A program made the translations under genes and the position numbers. Shown here piece by piece: positions 1 to 9,220 of a stretch of DNA of 64,000 nucleotides (the stretch's first letter is position 1; every line of letters begins with the position of its first letter). The DNA comes from PWQG01 sp040882255. GTDB taxonomy: Bacteria; Pseudomonadota; Gammaproteobacteria; Pseudomonadales; Pseudohongiellaceae. Below the pieces are notes generated by a model. The model made no database searches and had not been told where the DNA came from. It saw nothing but the letters and a program-made list of their open reading frames with translations. The DNA lies in NCBI GenBank assembly GCA_040882255.1, contig JBBEBP010000027.1, forward strand, positions 1-64,000, given 5' to 3'.

Positions 1-10
1 ACGGACAGAA

Positions 11-34
11 CGATCGGCGGTCCCTCGCCGATCG
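11..34. repeat. perfect 9-bp inverted repeat upstream of arsJ
   Basis: The arms CGATCGGCG (11-19) and CGCCGATCG (26-34) are perfectly complementary around a 6-base loop. No T-run follows, so this is not a clear intrinsic terminator. It may be the end of the gene left of the window or an operator for arsJ. Bases 1-135 hold no reading frame that I recognise. Confidence 0.35.
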
Positions 35-135
35 CCTGGGAGTCCGATTTTCCGGGCCGGGCAATGGCCGTTCCTGACGGTTGTCCCGCCGGCCGCGAGC
101 CTGTCTCCTGCTGATTCCTCCACCCAGGGAGACAA

Positions 136-1341
136 GTGGTGATTCGAAATAACCCCGTCGCACAATACATCGTCGTCACCCTCAGCTACTGGGCGTTCAC
201 CCTGACCGACGGCGCGCTGCGCATGCTGGTGGTGCTGTTCTTTCATGATCAGGGGTTCTCGCCGCTGGAGATCGCCACGCTGTTCATTTTGTACGAGCTG
301 TTCGGAGTGATCACCAATCTGTTCGGCGGTTGGATCGCCACGCGGATTGGATTGAACATGACGATGCATGCGGGGCTGGCGTTGCAGATTCTGGCGCTTG
401 CCATGTTGTTGGCTGATCCATCCATACTGACGGTGTTCTATGTGATGGTCACCCAGGCGCTTTCGGGGATTGCCAAGGATCTGAACAAGATGAGCGCCAA
501 GAGCAGCATCAAGATGCTGGTCAAGGATGGCGCGGACGGGGCGCTGTACCGTTGGGTGGCACGTCTCACTGGTTCGAAGAATGCGTTGAAAGGCGTCGGC
601 TTCTTCATGGGTGGGGCGCTGCTGGCAGCGTTCGGCTTCCGGGGAGCGTTGTTGATCATGCTGGCAGGGCTGGTGGTGGTGCTGGCCGGCAGTATCTGTT
701 TACTGGACCGCCAACTCGGTACCACGGCGTTCCGGCCGAAGTTCCGGGAACTGTTGTCCAAGAGTCCGGCGATCAATCGCCTGTCCGCCGCACGCTTCTT
801 CCTGTTTTCGTCCCGGGATGTCTGGTTCGTCGTGGCGCTGCCGGTCTTCCTTCAGACGCAATTGGGCTGGGATCATGTCGCCGTGGGCACGATGATGGCG
901 GGATGGGTGATCGGCTATGGCATCATCCAGGCGGTGGCGCCACGGGTCACCGGGTCGGCGCCGGATGGCCGCACGGCGTTCCAGTGGGCGGCCGCGCTGT
1001 GTCTGCTGCCGTTTGCCATCGCGCTGGCGCTGATGAGCGGCTGGCAGGTGCAGAATGTCGTGATCGGCGGATTGTTGCTGTTCGGTGCGGTATTTGCGGT
1101 GAACTCGTCCGTGCATTCCTACCTGATCGTGTCCTATGCGCGGGCGGACGGAGTGTCGCTGGATGTGGGATTCTATTACATGGCCAACGCGGCGGGGCGG
1201 TTGACCGGGACGGTGCTGTCGGGTCTGGTGTACCAGTTTTCCGGACTGGCGGCCTGTTTGCTGCTGTCCGGTCTGTTTATTGCCGCCTCATCGGTGCTGG
1301 CGCTGCGCCTGCCTCGCGCTGCAGGCGATGCCCCTTCATGA
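136..1341 (+). CDS. arsJ: organoarsenical efflux MFS transporter ArsJ
   Basis: This is a 401-residue inner-membrane protein of the major facilitator superfamily, hydrophobic throughout. The segments YWAFTLTDGALRMLVV near the N-terminus, ALSGIAKDLNKMSAKS near residue 112 and GSKNALKGVGFF near residue 150 match the ArsJ family. ArsJ exports 1-arseno-3-phosphoglycerate, made from arsenate by a glyceraldehyde-3-phosphate dehydrogenase whose gene usually sits beside arsJ; that gene is not in the window and could lie just upstream. The chosen GTG start follows AGGGAG at 126-131; the next codon is also GTG and is an equal alternative. The gene converges on the piuC-like gene, leaving 15 bases between them. 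Confidence 0.85.
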   Translation: MVIRNNPVAQYIVVTLSYWAFTLTDGALRMLVVLFFHDQGFSPLEIATLFILYELFGVITNLFGGWIATRIGLNMTMHAGLALQILALAMLLADPSILTVFYVMVTQALSGIAKDLNKMSAKSSIKMLVKDGADGALYRWVARLTGSKNALKGVGFFMGGALLAAFGFRGALLIMLAGLVVVLAGSICLLDRQLGTTAFRPKFRELLSKSPAINRLSAARFFLFSSRDVWFVVALPVFLQTQLGWDHVAVGTMMAGWVIGYGIIQAVAPRVTGSAPDGRTAFQWAAALCLLPFAIALALMSGWQVQNVVIGGLLLFGAVFAVNSSVHSYLIVSYARADGVSLDVGFYYMANAAGRLTGTVLSGLVYQFSGLAACLLLSGLFIAASSVLALRLPRAAGDAPS

Positions 1342-1356
1342 AGCCGATAACCACGC

Positions 1357-2022
1357 TTACCCGGCCCAGCGCCGCAGCAGATTGCTGCGGGTTTTCAGCA
1401 ACAGCTCCAGGGCAGGTGCATCGTCTCCGTGCCCGTTGTGCCGCAACTGGTGGATGGCGCGATCCACGTCGAACAGGATTTCCCTCTGGTCCCGGTCCCT
1501 GACATGGCTTTGCAGCCAGCCGACGATAGCCAGCCGCCGGCCGGAAGTCACGGTGTCGACGCGGTGCAGCGTGGTGGAGGGGTACAACAGCATGTCGCCG
1601 GCCTCCAGGCGGAAGGTCTTCTCTCCATCTGTCTCATCAATCACCAGCGCGCCACCTTCATAGCTGTTCGGCGGCGACAGGAATATTGTGAAGGAAAGGT
1701 CCGTACGATGGCCGTCCATCAACGCGTCGTCGATGTGGGCGCCGTATTGCATGCCCGGTTCGTAGCGGCTCAGCAGCAGACGCACGACCCGTTTCGGGCG
1801 TGCGGCGGCCTGCACCAGTTCATGATGCAGCAGGCGTTGGCGTACCCGGTCCAGCAGCTCCTGCAATTCCGGGTCATCACCGGCCTGCAGGTTATGCTTG
1901 CGGGTACGGGCATACCAGCCGGCGGTGGCGGCGCCGTCCCGGAACAGGGTGTCACGGCTGGCGGTTTCGCGGAGGCTGGCAAGCAGTGCCTCCGGCAGGA
2001 CCTGGCTGACGGGCAGAATCAC
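1357..2022 (-). CDS. piuC: PKHD-type Fe(II)/2-oxoglutarate dioxygenase, PiuC/YbiX family
   Basis: This 221-residue protein has the family's usual length and the double-stranded beta-helix signature. The iron ligands are H96 and D98 (in AHIDD) and H153 (in TTLHRV), and the 2-oxoglutarate-binding arginine is probably R162 or R163. The family is iron-responsive and in pseudomonads sits beside the siderophore receptor gene piuA; its substrate is not settled. Translation starts at GTG (2022) with AGGAA about ten bases upstream. It is divergent from a lipoprotein gene across 160 bases that carry a Fur-like box, which fits iron regulation. No piuA-like receptor gene is nearby. Confidence 0.85.
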   Translation of the reverse strand: MILPVSQVLPEALLASLRETASRDTLFRDGAATAGWYARTRKHNLQAGDDPELQELLDRVRQRLLHHELVQAAARPKRVVRLLLSRYEPGMQYGAHIDDALMDGHRTDLSFTIFLSPPNSYEGGALVIDETDGEKTFRLEAGDMLLYPSTTLHRVDTVTSGRRLAIVGWLQSHVRDRDQREILFDVDRAIHQLRHNGHGDDAPALELLLKTRSNLLRRWAG

Positions 2023-2071
2023 TACTGCGGTTTCCTGTGAGTGATGAGGCCGTGGTCGGTCACTGGATACA

Positions 2072-2100
2072 TTGAGAATGATTCCTGTTTTCTTTAGAAT
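2072..2100 (+). promoter_or_regulatory. sigma-70 promoter with Fur-like box in the spacer
   Basis: TTGAGA (2072-2077) and TAGAAT (2095-2100) are 17 bases apart, each matching consensus at five of six positions. The 19 bases at 2074-2092 match the Fur consensus at 12 positions; the left half GAGAATGAT is strong and the right half weak. The promoter points to the lipoprotein gene at 2183. A repressor bound here would also cover the start region for the divergent piuC gene. Confidence 0.55.
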
Positions 2101-2182
2101 TCCAGCAGTCTAAAATGAATGGCAGCGCTTTTCAAAACCGATTCTGAACCGGTGACAACATGACCGGGAAAATGGAGCAATC

Positions 2183-2986
2183 ATGAAGACGAGCAACAAG
2201 TTGTGGCTGGGCCTGGGAACTGTCGTGGCAATGGGCGCCACCGGATGCGGGAGCGACGACGCCACGGATCCGATGGGCGATCAACAAGGCATGGCGGAAG
2301 CTGCGGGAGAGGGTGGTGAAGGCGGCGAGGGCGGTGAAGGCGCCAGCGCAGCCGAGGCGGCCACCAACGACGTGGCCTACCGCACGCAGCTGGCGTTGAT
2401 GCGTGGACACTTGTTGGTGGGCGTGGACCTCTATCATCATGAGCAGTACGAAGCGTCCGAAACGCATATGAAACACCCCGGGGACGAGCTGTACGCGGCC
2501 ATGGTGCCGGCCTTCGAAGCGCGGGAAACCGCCGGTTTCGGTGACCAGCTGTCGGCCCTGGCAGATGCGGTGGGAGGCCGCGCCGGACGGCAGGTAGTGG
2601 ATCGGGCCTATGTGGAGCTGTTGAGTGCCATCCGGACAGCGGAGCGGGCGGCGCCGCCGCTGGATGCACGCCAGACGGCCATGGTGATCACGGCGCTGGT
2701 GCGCACCGCCGCCGAGGAATTCGCCATCGCCAGGGCAGAGGACGGTTCGCTGCAAAACGCACATGAATACCAGGACGCCCTGGGGTTCACGCGCGTGGCC
2801 AATGATCTGTTACGTCAGCTTCGGCCGAAGACGGACAATGAGGACGCCGTGGCGGCGATCGAGGCACAGTTGATGGCCATCGACCCGGCCTGGCCTGGTC
2901 TGCTTCCACCGGATCATCTCGAGGCGGAACCATCACTGCTGTACAGTGCGGCGGCGCGTATCGAGATCGCCGCGCAGCAGCTCTGA
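2183..2986 (+). CDS. probable periplasmic lipoprotein with Gly-Glu linker, function unknown
   Basis: This 267-residue protein begins with a basic, hydrophobic signal sequence and a lipobox-like ATGC (C22), then an acidic Ser/Asp stretch and a low-complexity Gly-Glu linker (about residues 40-54). The remaining domain is mainly helical, with a His-rich patch (LYHHEQY, THMKHP). I recognise the overall pattern from other marine gammaproteobacteria but cannot assign a function. The His patch and the Fur-like promoter suggest a role in iron or other metal handling, which is inference. ATG at 2183 follows GGAGCA. It converges on the ABC-F gene, 17 bases away. Confidence 0.65.
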   Translation: MKTSNKLWLGLGTVVAMGATGCGSDDATDPMGDQQGMAEAAGEGGEGGEGGEGASAAEAATNDVAYRTQLALMRGHLLVGVDLYHHEQYEASETHMKHPGDELYAAMVPAFEARETAGFGDQLSALADAVGGRAGRQVVDRAYVELLSAIRTAERAAPPLDARQTAMVITALVRTAAEEFAIARAEDGSLQNAHEYQDALGFTRVANDLLRQLRPKTDNEDAVAAIEAQLMAIDPAWPGLLPPDHLEAEPSLLYSAAARIEIAAQQL

Positions 2987-3003
2987 TCCATCCGGCAGAG
3001 TGA

Positions 3004-4896
3004 TCAGCCGTTCTCGAGTTCTCCGGCCTTGTCGAGCCATTGCTGTTCGATCCGCTGGAGCTCGGAGCGCTGCTCGGCCTGTTGCTGGAGCAGCGTGTTG
3101 AGCCGGTCCTTGTTATCCGGTTCGTAAAGTGTGCTGTCGGCCAGCGTGTCCTCCAGCTTGGCTAGCCGGCGATTCAGGGACTCGATGGCGCTTTCCAGAG
3201 CCTTCACTTCCTTGCGTAGCGGAGCCAGTGCCTGGCGCCGTGCCGCAGCGTCTTGTCGGCGGGTCCTGGCATCCGTGACATCCGGCGCTGTCGAGGAATC
3301 CTTCACGGCCGAGGCCGTCTCGGCCTGCTGTTGAGTCTGCAGCCACCTGGCGTAGTCGTCCAGGGTGCCGTCGAATTCCCGGAAACGCCCGCCACGAATC
3401 ACCGCGTATTCGTCCACTGTATTATCCAGCAGGTGGCGGTCGTGCGAGACAATCACCAGGCCGCCTTCGTACTCCTGCAGAGCCACGGTCAGGGCGTGAC
3501 GCATCTCCATATCCAGGTGGTTGGTGGGCTCGTCCAGCAGCAGCAGATTGGGCTGCTGCCAGGCGATGATAGCCAGCGCCAGACGTGATTTTTCACCGCC
3601 GGAGAAGTTCGATATGGGTTCCTTGACGCGATCGCCATGAAAATCGAAACCGCCCAGGAAATTGCGCAGCACCTGTTCGCGAGCGGCCGGATCCGTTTCC
3701 TGCAGCAGACCGAGGGCGCTCTGCCTGCCGTCCATCTCGTCGACCTGATGTTGCGCGAAATAACCGATCTTCAGGTGGCGTGAAGTGTCCAGGTCACCGT
3801 CGATCAGCGGCAGGCGGCCTGCCAGGGTGCGCAGCAGCGTCGATTTGCCGCTGCCGTTCAGACCCAGCAGGCCGATCCGGGAGCCGGGTTGCAGACGCAG
3901 GTTGACCGGCGAGACCAGTGCATGGCCATCAATGCCGACTACACCGCCGTCGATACCGAGCAGTTCGCCGGGCAGTTTTTCTGCCGGACGGAAACTGAAA
4001 CTGACGGGGGAGTCGATATGGGCCGGGGCAATCTCCTGCATCCGGTCCAGTTCCTTGATCCGGCTCTGGGCCTGGCGGGCCTTGTTGGCCTGGGCGCGGA
4101 AACGTGCGACAAAGGCTTCGATCTCCGCGCGGCGTCGCTGCTGTTTCTCGGCCATGGCCTGTTGTTGGGCGAGTCGTTCGGCGCGTTGTTTCTCGTACGC
4201 GGTGTAGTTGCCGCGATAGAGTATCAACCGGCCGTCCTCGAAGCTGACCACATGATCGATTACCCGGTCCAGAAAGCCGCGATCATGCGAAATCACCAGC
4301 AGTGTGCCCTCATAGCGGTTCAGCCACTGCTCCAGCCACAGCGAGGCTTCCAGGTCCAGGTGGTTGGTCGGCTCGTCCAGCAGCAGCAGGTCGGAGGGCG
4401 CCATCAGGGCGGCCGCCAGATTCAGGCGGATACGCCAGCCACCGGAGAAGGCCGACACCGGCCGGTCGAACTCGTCGGTCGAGAAACCCAGGCCGGACAG
4501 TAGTTGCCGGGCGCGAGCATCGATGTCGTAGGCACCCAGACGGTCCAGTTCACTGTGCGCCTGCACGATGCCATCGGTGTCTTCCTGTTGTTCGGCGGTC
4601 AATAACTTTCTTTCCACCGCGCGGTAGCGCTGATCGCCGTCCAGCACATGGTCCACGGCGCTGCGTTCATGGCCGCGGGTTTCCTGCTGCATCCAGGCGA
4701 TGCGCAGGCCCTCCGGCATATCCAGTTCGCCCTGATCCAGACCGATCTGTCCGGTCAGACAGGCAAACAGGCTGGTCTTGCCGCTGCCGTTGCGGCCGAT
4801 CACGCCGATCTTGCGGCCCTTGTGAATGGTAAGGTCGGTCTGCTCCAGCAGAACCTGTTCGCCGCGCATCAGGCGGGCGTTGCGTAGACTGATCAT
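3004..4896 (-). CDS. yheS: ABC-F family ATPase, YheS type
   Basis: This 630-residue soluble protein has two ABC domains in one chain and no membrane segments. It shows Walker A GRNGSGKT near the N-terminus and GLNGSGKS in the second half, signature motifs FSGGW and FSGGE, and LLLLDEPTNHLD in both domains. The basic linker between the domains and the C-terminal coiled coil (residues about 540-630) match E. coli YheS in order and length. ABC-F proteins act on the ribosome; YheS has no agreed substrate. ATG at 4896 was chosen because AAGGAG lies six bases upstream. The frame stays open to 5226, but that extension is mostly a 43-bp tandem repeat. Confidence 0.88.
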   Translation of the reverse strand: MISLRNARLMRGEQVLLEQTDLTIHKGRKIGVIGRNGSGKTSLFACLTGQIGLDQGELDMPEGLRIAWMQQETRGHERSAVDHVLDGDQRYRAVERKLLTAEQQEDTDGIVQAHSELDRLGAYDIDARARQLLSGLGFSTDEFDRPVSAFSGGWRIRLNLAAALMAPSDLLLLDEPTNHLDLEASLWLEQWLNRYEGTLLVISHDRGFLDRVIDHVVSFEDGRLILYRGNYTAYEKQRAERLAQQQAMAEKQQRRRAEIEAFVARFRAQANKARQAQSRIKELDRMQEIAPAHIDSPVSFSFRPAEKLPGELLGIDGGVVGIDGHALVSPVNLRLQPGSRIGLLGLNGSGKSTLLRTLAGRLPLIDGDLDTSRHLKIGYFAQHQVDEMDGRQSALGLLQETDPAAREQVLRNFLGGFDFHGDRVKEPISNFSGGEKSRLALAIIAWQQPNLLLLDEPTNHLDMEMRHALTVALQEYEGGLVIVSHDRHLLDNTVDEYAVIRGGRFREFDGTLDDYARWLQTQQQAETASAVKDSSTAPDVTDARTRRQDAAARRQALAPLRKEVKALESAIESLNRRLAKLEDTLADSTLYEPDNKDRLNTLLQQQAEQRSELQRIEQQWLDKAGELENG

Positions 4897-4941
4897 GGGT
4901 ACTCCTTGCGGAAAGCGCATGATACAGCAACACGGGCGGTC

Positions 4942-5027
4942 TTTCTCTGCGCCCTCCGCGATCTCCGCGAGATAAACAGACGCCTTTCTCCGCGTCCTCC
5001 GCGATCTCCGCGAGATAAACAAGCGCC
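4942..5027. repeat. two tandem copies of a 43-bp repeat
   Basis: Units at 4942-4984 and 4985-5027 share the central run CCTCCGCGATCTCCGCGAGA and differ at only a few positions. They lie between the divergent ABC-F and response-regulator genes. Translated on the minus strand they give Ser-Arg-rich peptides with no homology I trust. Bases 5028-5171 show nothing further that I can assign. Confidence 0.75.
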
Positions 5028-5171
5028 ATTTCGCCTGTCCGCAGATCTTCCGAGAGCGTCCAAATTGATTTCCGTGTGACGAATTCGTAAACTCCCGGTG
5101 TTGGAAGTGCCCCCTGTTGCCGGTGGAGAACGGGACCGTTGGCGGGCAGACCTTTTTGGCGGATGACAATA

Positions 5172-5873
5172 ATGAAGCAGATACTCCTGATTGATGATGA
5201 CGAAAAGCTGGGCCAGTTGCTGACACAGTACCTGGAACGCTATGACATGAATGTCACCGTGGCGCATACACCCAGCAAGGGGTTCGAGCATCTCAAGCGG
5301 CAGAAACCGGATCTGCTGATCCTGGACGTGATGTTGCCCGAGAAGGACGGATTCGAGATATGCCGTGAAATCCGAGCCAGGACCTCTGTGTACGGTCAAC
5401 TGCCGATCATGATGCTGACCGCGCACGGCGAGGTCACCGACCGGATCGTGGGTCTGGAACTGGGGGCCGATGACTACCTGCCCAAGCCGTTCGAACCGCG
5501 TGAGCTGGTGGCCCGTATCACCAACATCCTGCGCCGGGCCTCCGAGGACGGTCGTGCGGGCGACCAGCTGCCGAGCTTCCAGGGGCTGGAAGTGGACACG
5601 GCGCGGCGCACGGTCAAGCTGGATGATGAAGAAGTCGACCTGACCACCATGGAGTACGAACTGCTCGTGCTGTTCATGCAGTCGCCCAACAAGACCTTCA
5701 CCCGCGACGAGCTGATGAACCGGCTGCGGGGCATTGACGCTGAACTGTTCTCCCGGGCCGTCGATACACTGGTTAGCCGTCTGCGCCATAAGCTGGGGGA
5801 TACCTCCAAGACACCCCGTTTCATCAAGACGGTCTGGGGACGCGGCTATACCTTTGTTGGCGAACCGGCATGA
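5172..5873 (+). CDS. OmpR-family two-component response regulator
   Basis: The N-terminal receiver domain (residues about 1-120) has the acidic pocket DDD (8-10), phosphoacceptor D52 in LILDVMLPEKDG and a conserved lysine in YLPKPFEPREL. The C-terminal winged helix has TTMEYELL and the terminal KTVWGRGYTF motif. About 233 residues is the normal length. The start at 5172 puts MKQILLIDDD first; ATG at 5163 is possible. Its stop overlaps the sensor kinase start (ATGA). It resembles RstA-type regulators, but the targets cannot be read from the sequence. Confidence 0.88.
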   Translation: MKQILLIDDDEKLGQLLTQYLERYDMNVTVAHTPSKGFEHLKRQKPDLLILDVMLPEKDGFEICREIRARTSVYGQLPIMMLTAHGEVTDRIVGLELGADDYLPKPFEPRELVARITNILRRASEDGRAGDQLPSFQGLEVDTARRTVKLDDEEVDLTTMEYELLVLFMQSPNKTFTRDELMNRLRGIDAELFSRAVDTLVSRLRHKLGDTSKTPRFIKTVWGRGYTFVGEPA

Positions 5874-7186
5874 TGGCATGGCGACCAGCACTGCCGCGGT
5901 CGCTGTTCATCCGTCTGCTGCTCATCTTCAGCGCCAGTGCTATCTTTTTCTTTGTCATCATCTCCCTGTCATTGCGCCAGATCGACCAGAACTGGCGCCG
6001 TGAGCGGCTCAATCCACTGCCCGCGTTCTACCTGGACAATGTCCGCCTGATCGTCGATGCCATCGGCGCGCCGCCCGATCTCAATCGCGCCGCCCAGCTG
6101 GCCGACGAGCTGTCGCTGACCATTCTCATCCGCAGTCCCCACATCAACTGGCAGTCCGATGACCAGGACGACCTGGACATCTCCCGGGCCGAGTTCGTTC
6201 GCGTGCTTTCCGACGAAGCGCGGATGCTGGCGGTGGGCAACGAGCAGGTGATCCACGTGGACCGCGGGGGCTACGAGTACTACCTGAACCGCCGTGCTCC
6301 CTCATTGAGCGGCTACGATTACGCGGTGATCTATGTCGGCCTGGGGATGGTCATCGTGGTACTGCTGTTCAACTACTACCTGGTGCGGCGGCTGCTGGAT
6401 CCGGTGCGGCGGCTGCGGGAAGGGGCCGAACGCATCTGCGAGGGCGAGCTGGATTACCGGGTGGAAGTAGGCCGTACGGATGAGCTGGGGGAGCTGACGG
6501 CCAGCATCAACGAGATGGCCGATTCGTTACAGTCCCTGCTGGAAGCCAAGCGGCAGTTGTTGCTGGCGATCAGTCACGAGCTGCGCACGCCGGTGACGCG
6601 CGCCAAATTACAGCTCGAGTTCATGGAGGAAGGGGCGCTGCGCGACACGCTTCGGGACGACATCGACGAAATCGATCTGCTGATCTCGGACCTGATCGAG
6701 GCGGAACGGCTCAGTACCCGGCACGCCGCCCTGACTGCGGAACAGGTCGAGTTTGCTTCCTACATCGGCTATCTGTCCGAGTCCTATCATGACTACGCTG
6801 GTGGCTTCGAGCTGACCCTGCCGGATGACGACCGCATGGTGGAAATCGACAAACTGCGCATCCGGCTGCTGTTCGCCAACATCGTCAATAACGCAGTCCG
6901 CTATGGCCGCAACCGTCCCATCCATGTCGATGTGGAGTTCGACAAACGCGGGGTCATCCTCAGTGTCCGGGACCAGGGCGAGGGCATTTCCGCAGAACAC
7001 CTGGCGCGGGTGCAGGAACCGTTCTATCGGGTGGACAGCGCTCGTCAGCGAAACACTGGCGGCTTCGGCCTCGGCCTGTATCTTTGCAATCTGATTGCCG
7101 AGGCCCACGGCGGCCGCCTGGACATCAGCAGCGAGGCGGGCAAGGGCACTTGCGTGACCTTGCGCCTGTCCTACACGGTGCGTTGA
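5870..7186 (+). CDS. sensor histidine kinase paired with the upstream regulator
   Basis: This is a 438-residue inner-membrane kinase. One membrane segment lies near residues 10-32 and a second near 150-172, enclosing a periplasmic sensor domain of about 115 residues. A HAMP linker follows (LVRRLLDPVRRLREGAE), then the dimerisation helix with ISHELRTPVTR carrying the phosphorylated histidine, and a HATPase_c domain with NIVNNAVRYG, DQGEGI and GGFGLGLYL. Translation is coupled to the regulator by the ATGA overlap. The sensed signal is unknown. Confidence 0.88.
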   Translation: MMAWRPALPRSLFIRLLLIFSASAIFFFVIISLSLRQIDQNWRRERLNPLPAFYLDNVRLIVDAIGAPPDLNRAAQLADELSLTILIRSPHINWQSDDQDDLDISRAEFVRVLSDEARMLAVGNEQVIHVDRGGYEYYLNRRAPSLSGYDYAVIYVGLGMVIVVLLFNYYLVRRLLDPVRRLREGAERICEGELDYRVEVGRTDELGELTASINEMADSLQSLLEAKRQLLLAISHELRTPVTRAKLQLEFMEEGALRDTLRDDIDEIDLLISDLIEAERLSTRHAALTAEQVEFASYIGYLSESYHDYAGGFELTLPDDDRMVEIDKLRIRLLFANIVNNAVRYGRNRPIHVDVEFDKRGVILSVRDQGEGISAEHLARVQEPFYRVDSARQRNTGGFGLGLYLCNLIAEAHGGRLDISSEAGKGTCVTLRLSYTVR

Positions 7187-7231
7187 AGGCAGCCGGCGTA
7201 TTATCCGCATGGCCCACTAGCGGCGGGTCGT

Positions 7232-9208
7232 TTACCGGCTGGCCTGCTGGCGCTTGCGCCGGCGCAGATAGCCCGCCACCAGAGCGCCGATGATCAGCAA
7301 TACCGGCACCAGTGCCGTGTTGATCAACTGCAGACGGGCGCCAAGTTGCTCAATATCCTCATTGAGCTGAAAGCGCACCTCACGCAGGCGCCGGCGGGTC
7401 TCCAGCTGCTCCTGCATGAATCGGTCGATCTCGGCCTGTTGCTGCGCTGTCGGGCCGCCACTGCCATCGCCTTCCTGGGTCAGCGCAGCGATCTGCTGCT
7501 CGGTTTCGGAGAGGCGGTTCAACAGATTGGTCTCTTCCTGACGCAGCCGCTCGTCTGCCTCCCGCTGCATTTCCAGCACCCGTGTGAACGGGCGGGCATA
7601 GCTGCCCCGGGCGCGGATGCTGATCAGTTCCTCGCTGCCGCTGAGGTTGTCCAGGGCATTGATGACGAAATCCCCGTTGTTGGCAAAGGCCTGGGTGACA
7701 CGCTCGCCCAGTACTTCCCGGGACTGGGCCCACAGACGGTCGGTGAGCAGATCGGAGTCGGCCACCACGATGACGTTGATCGGGTTCTCGGAACGGGTGA
7801 TCTGTTCGGGCAGCTCGGGCGCATTCTCTTCCAGTGGGTCTACCAGCTCGGCGGTGTCCTCTTCCTCATCGAACACCAGGTCGAAGGCCCGTGGCTCTTC
7901 GGGGTCGAGTACCGGGGGACCGTTGGGGAATGCGCTTTCGGCTATGCCGGTGATTCGCGCCGCCAATACGTGACGCTGATCGTCCGCTTCGAACTCGTCC
8001 AGCAGGATGGTGGGATCGGTCAGGTCATAATACCAGGTGTTGTCCATCAATCCGGAATCCCGCGAAGAACGCAGTAGCGGCTCGAACTCCATGCCGGAGT
8101 CCTCGATTGGCTGGAGCGCGCCGGGGGAGGCGAGGTTGAGAATTTGCAGTTCGGCGGTGGTCAGGTCGCTGTACATGCCGTCCCGCTGAATGCCCATCAT
8201 GCCGATATGACTGATGGGTCGGGTGCCCTGGCCCAGCGAGATCATCAGCGCCCGTTCACGGTCTGCCACCACCTGCTCGGGATCGTAGCGTACGCCCCAG
8301 CTTTCCAGTAGCGGGGCGAGCTCCGAGGAGGTGTCTTCGAAGTCACCCTGGCGGTTCAGCATCAGCTGGGTCTGCATGTCGGAGTTGGGATCCACGAACA
8401 TCAGTGCGCGGCCGCCACCCAGCACGAACTGTTCAACGGCGTAGCGCGCCTGGTTGCCGAGATCCTGGGGATGAACCACCATCAGTACGTCGATCTCTTC
8501 GTCGATCATGGTGACATCGGACGGAATGCGCTGGGTGTCGTACAGGTAGCGGATGTTCTCCATGATCGACCAGGGCGGTGTGGCCTGCTGGGTCTGCGGA
8601 TTGAAACCGCCGTCAATGTCCAGCGAAGACAGGAAACCGACCACGGTCGGCTCCGGCTCTTCGACCCGGGTGATCAGTCGAGAGAATTCGTACTCCAGGA
8701 ACTGTTCCTGGTCGGGGCGGATCAGGGGCATGGACTCGTAGACCGGTTCAGTACCGGACTCCTCTCCCTCGTCACTGACAGTGGACGGGTCCCGTGCCAC
8801 CAGACCAAAGAATATCTCCTGCCCCCCTTGCGTCAGAGGCACGGCACGGACGCCGTACTCGGTGGCCAGATCCTCATCGACGGAGAACGGCTCCGGGTCG
8901 ATGACCTCCAGGCTCAGGTTGCCGTTGCTGGCGATCACCATCTCGCGCAGCAGCTCCTGAACCCGGTCACCATAGGCGCGAATCTGCGGAGTGTCGGCGG
9001 CTCCCTGCTCGGAATAGAAGAACAGCAGCTCCACCGGCCTGTCCAGATCGCTCAGGATCTCCCGGGTGCCGTCCGCCAGGGTATACAGGTTGTCCTGGGT
9101 CAGGTCGATGCGCAGCCGCGGGAACACGCTGATCACTGCCACGATGAACAGCAGGGCGATCGCGGTCAGGACCAGTCCGGAGGCTGAAAAAAGTTGTTTC
9201 CTGATCAT
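7232..9208 (-). CDS. gldG: GldG-family auxiliary component of an ABC exporter
   Basis: This 658-residue protein has an N-terminal membrane segment (about 10-30), a large extracytoplasmic region and a C-terminal membrane segment near 630-650 followed by a basic tail RRRKRQQASR. The start IDLTQDNLYTLADGTREIL matches the GldG/DUF7088-type substrate-binding domain, and a coiled coil (about residues 545-620) precedes the last helix. In Bacteroidetes GldA/F/G were named for gliding, but homologues in non-gliding proteobacteria form an exporter of unknown substrate. It is last in the operon gldA-gldF-gldG, 12 bases after gldF, and converges on the kinase gene. Confidence 0.8.
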   Translation of the reverse strand: MIRKQLFSASGLVLTAIALLFIVAVISVFPRLRIDLTQDNLYTLADGTREILSDLDRPVELLFFYSEQGAADTPQIRAYGDRVQELLREMVIASNGNLSLEVIDPEPFSVDEDLATEYGVRAVPLTQGGQEIFFGLVARDPSTVSDEGEESGTEPVYESMPLIRPDQEQFLEYEFSRLITRVEEPEPTVVGFLSSLDIDGGFNPQTQQATPPWSIMENIRYLYDTQRIPSDVTMIDEEIDVLMVVHPQDLGNQARYAVEQFVLGGGRALMFVDPNSDMQTQLMLNRQGDFEDTSSELAPLLESWGVRYDPEQVVADRERALMISLGQGTRPISHIGMMGIQRDGMYSDLTTAELQILNLASPGALQPIEDSGMEFEPLLRSSRDSGLMDNTWYYDLTDPTILLDEFEADDQRHVLAARITGIAESAFPNGPPVLDPEEPRAFDLVFDEEEDTAELVDPLEENAPELPEQITRSENPINVIVVADSDLLTDRLWAQSREVLGERVTQAFANNGDFVINALDNLSGSEELISIRARGSYARPFTRVLEMQREADERLRQEETNLLNRLSETEQQIAALTQEGDGSGGPTAQQQAEIDRFMQEQLETRRRLREVRFQLNEDIEQLGARLQLINTALVPVLLIIGALVAGYLRRRKRQQASR

Positions 9209-9220
9209 TGCCTGCTCCCG

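Noticed and set aside
1..135. 3' end of a GAPDH gene partnering arsJ
   Set aside because: Two frames are open here, but neither tail resembles a GAPDH C-terminus.
4897..5226. N-terminal extension of the ABC-F protein
   Set aside because: The added residues translate the 43-bp repeat, and the ATG at 4896 has a proper ribosome site and family N-terminus.
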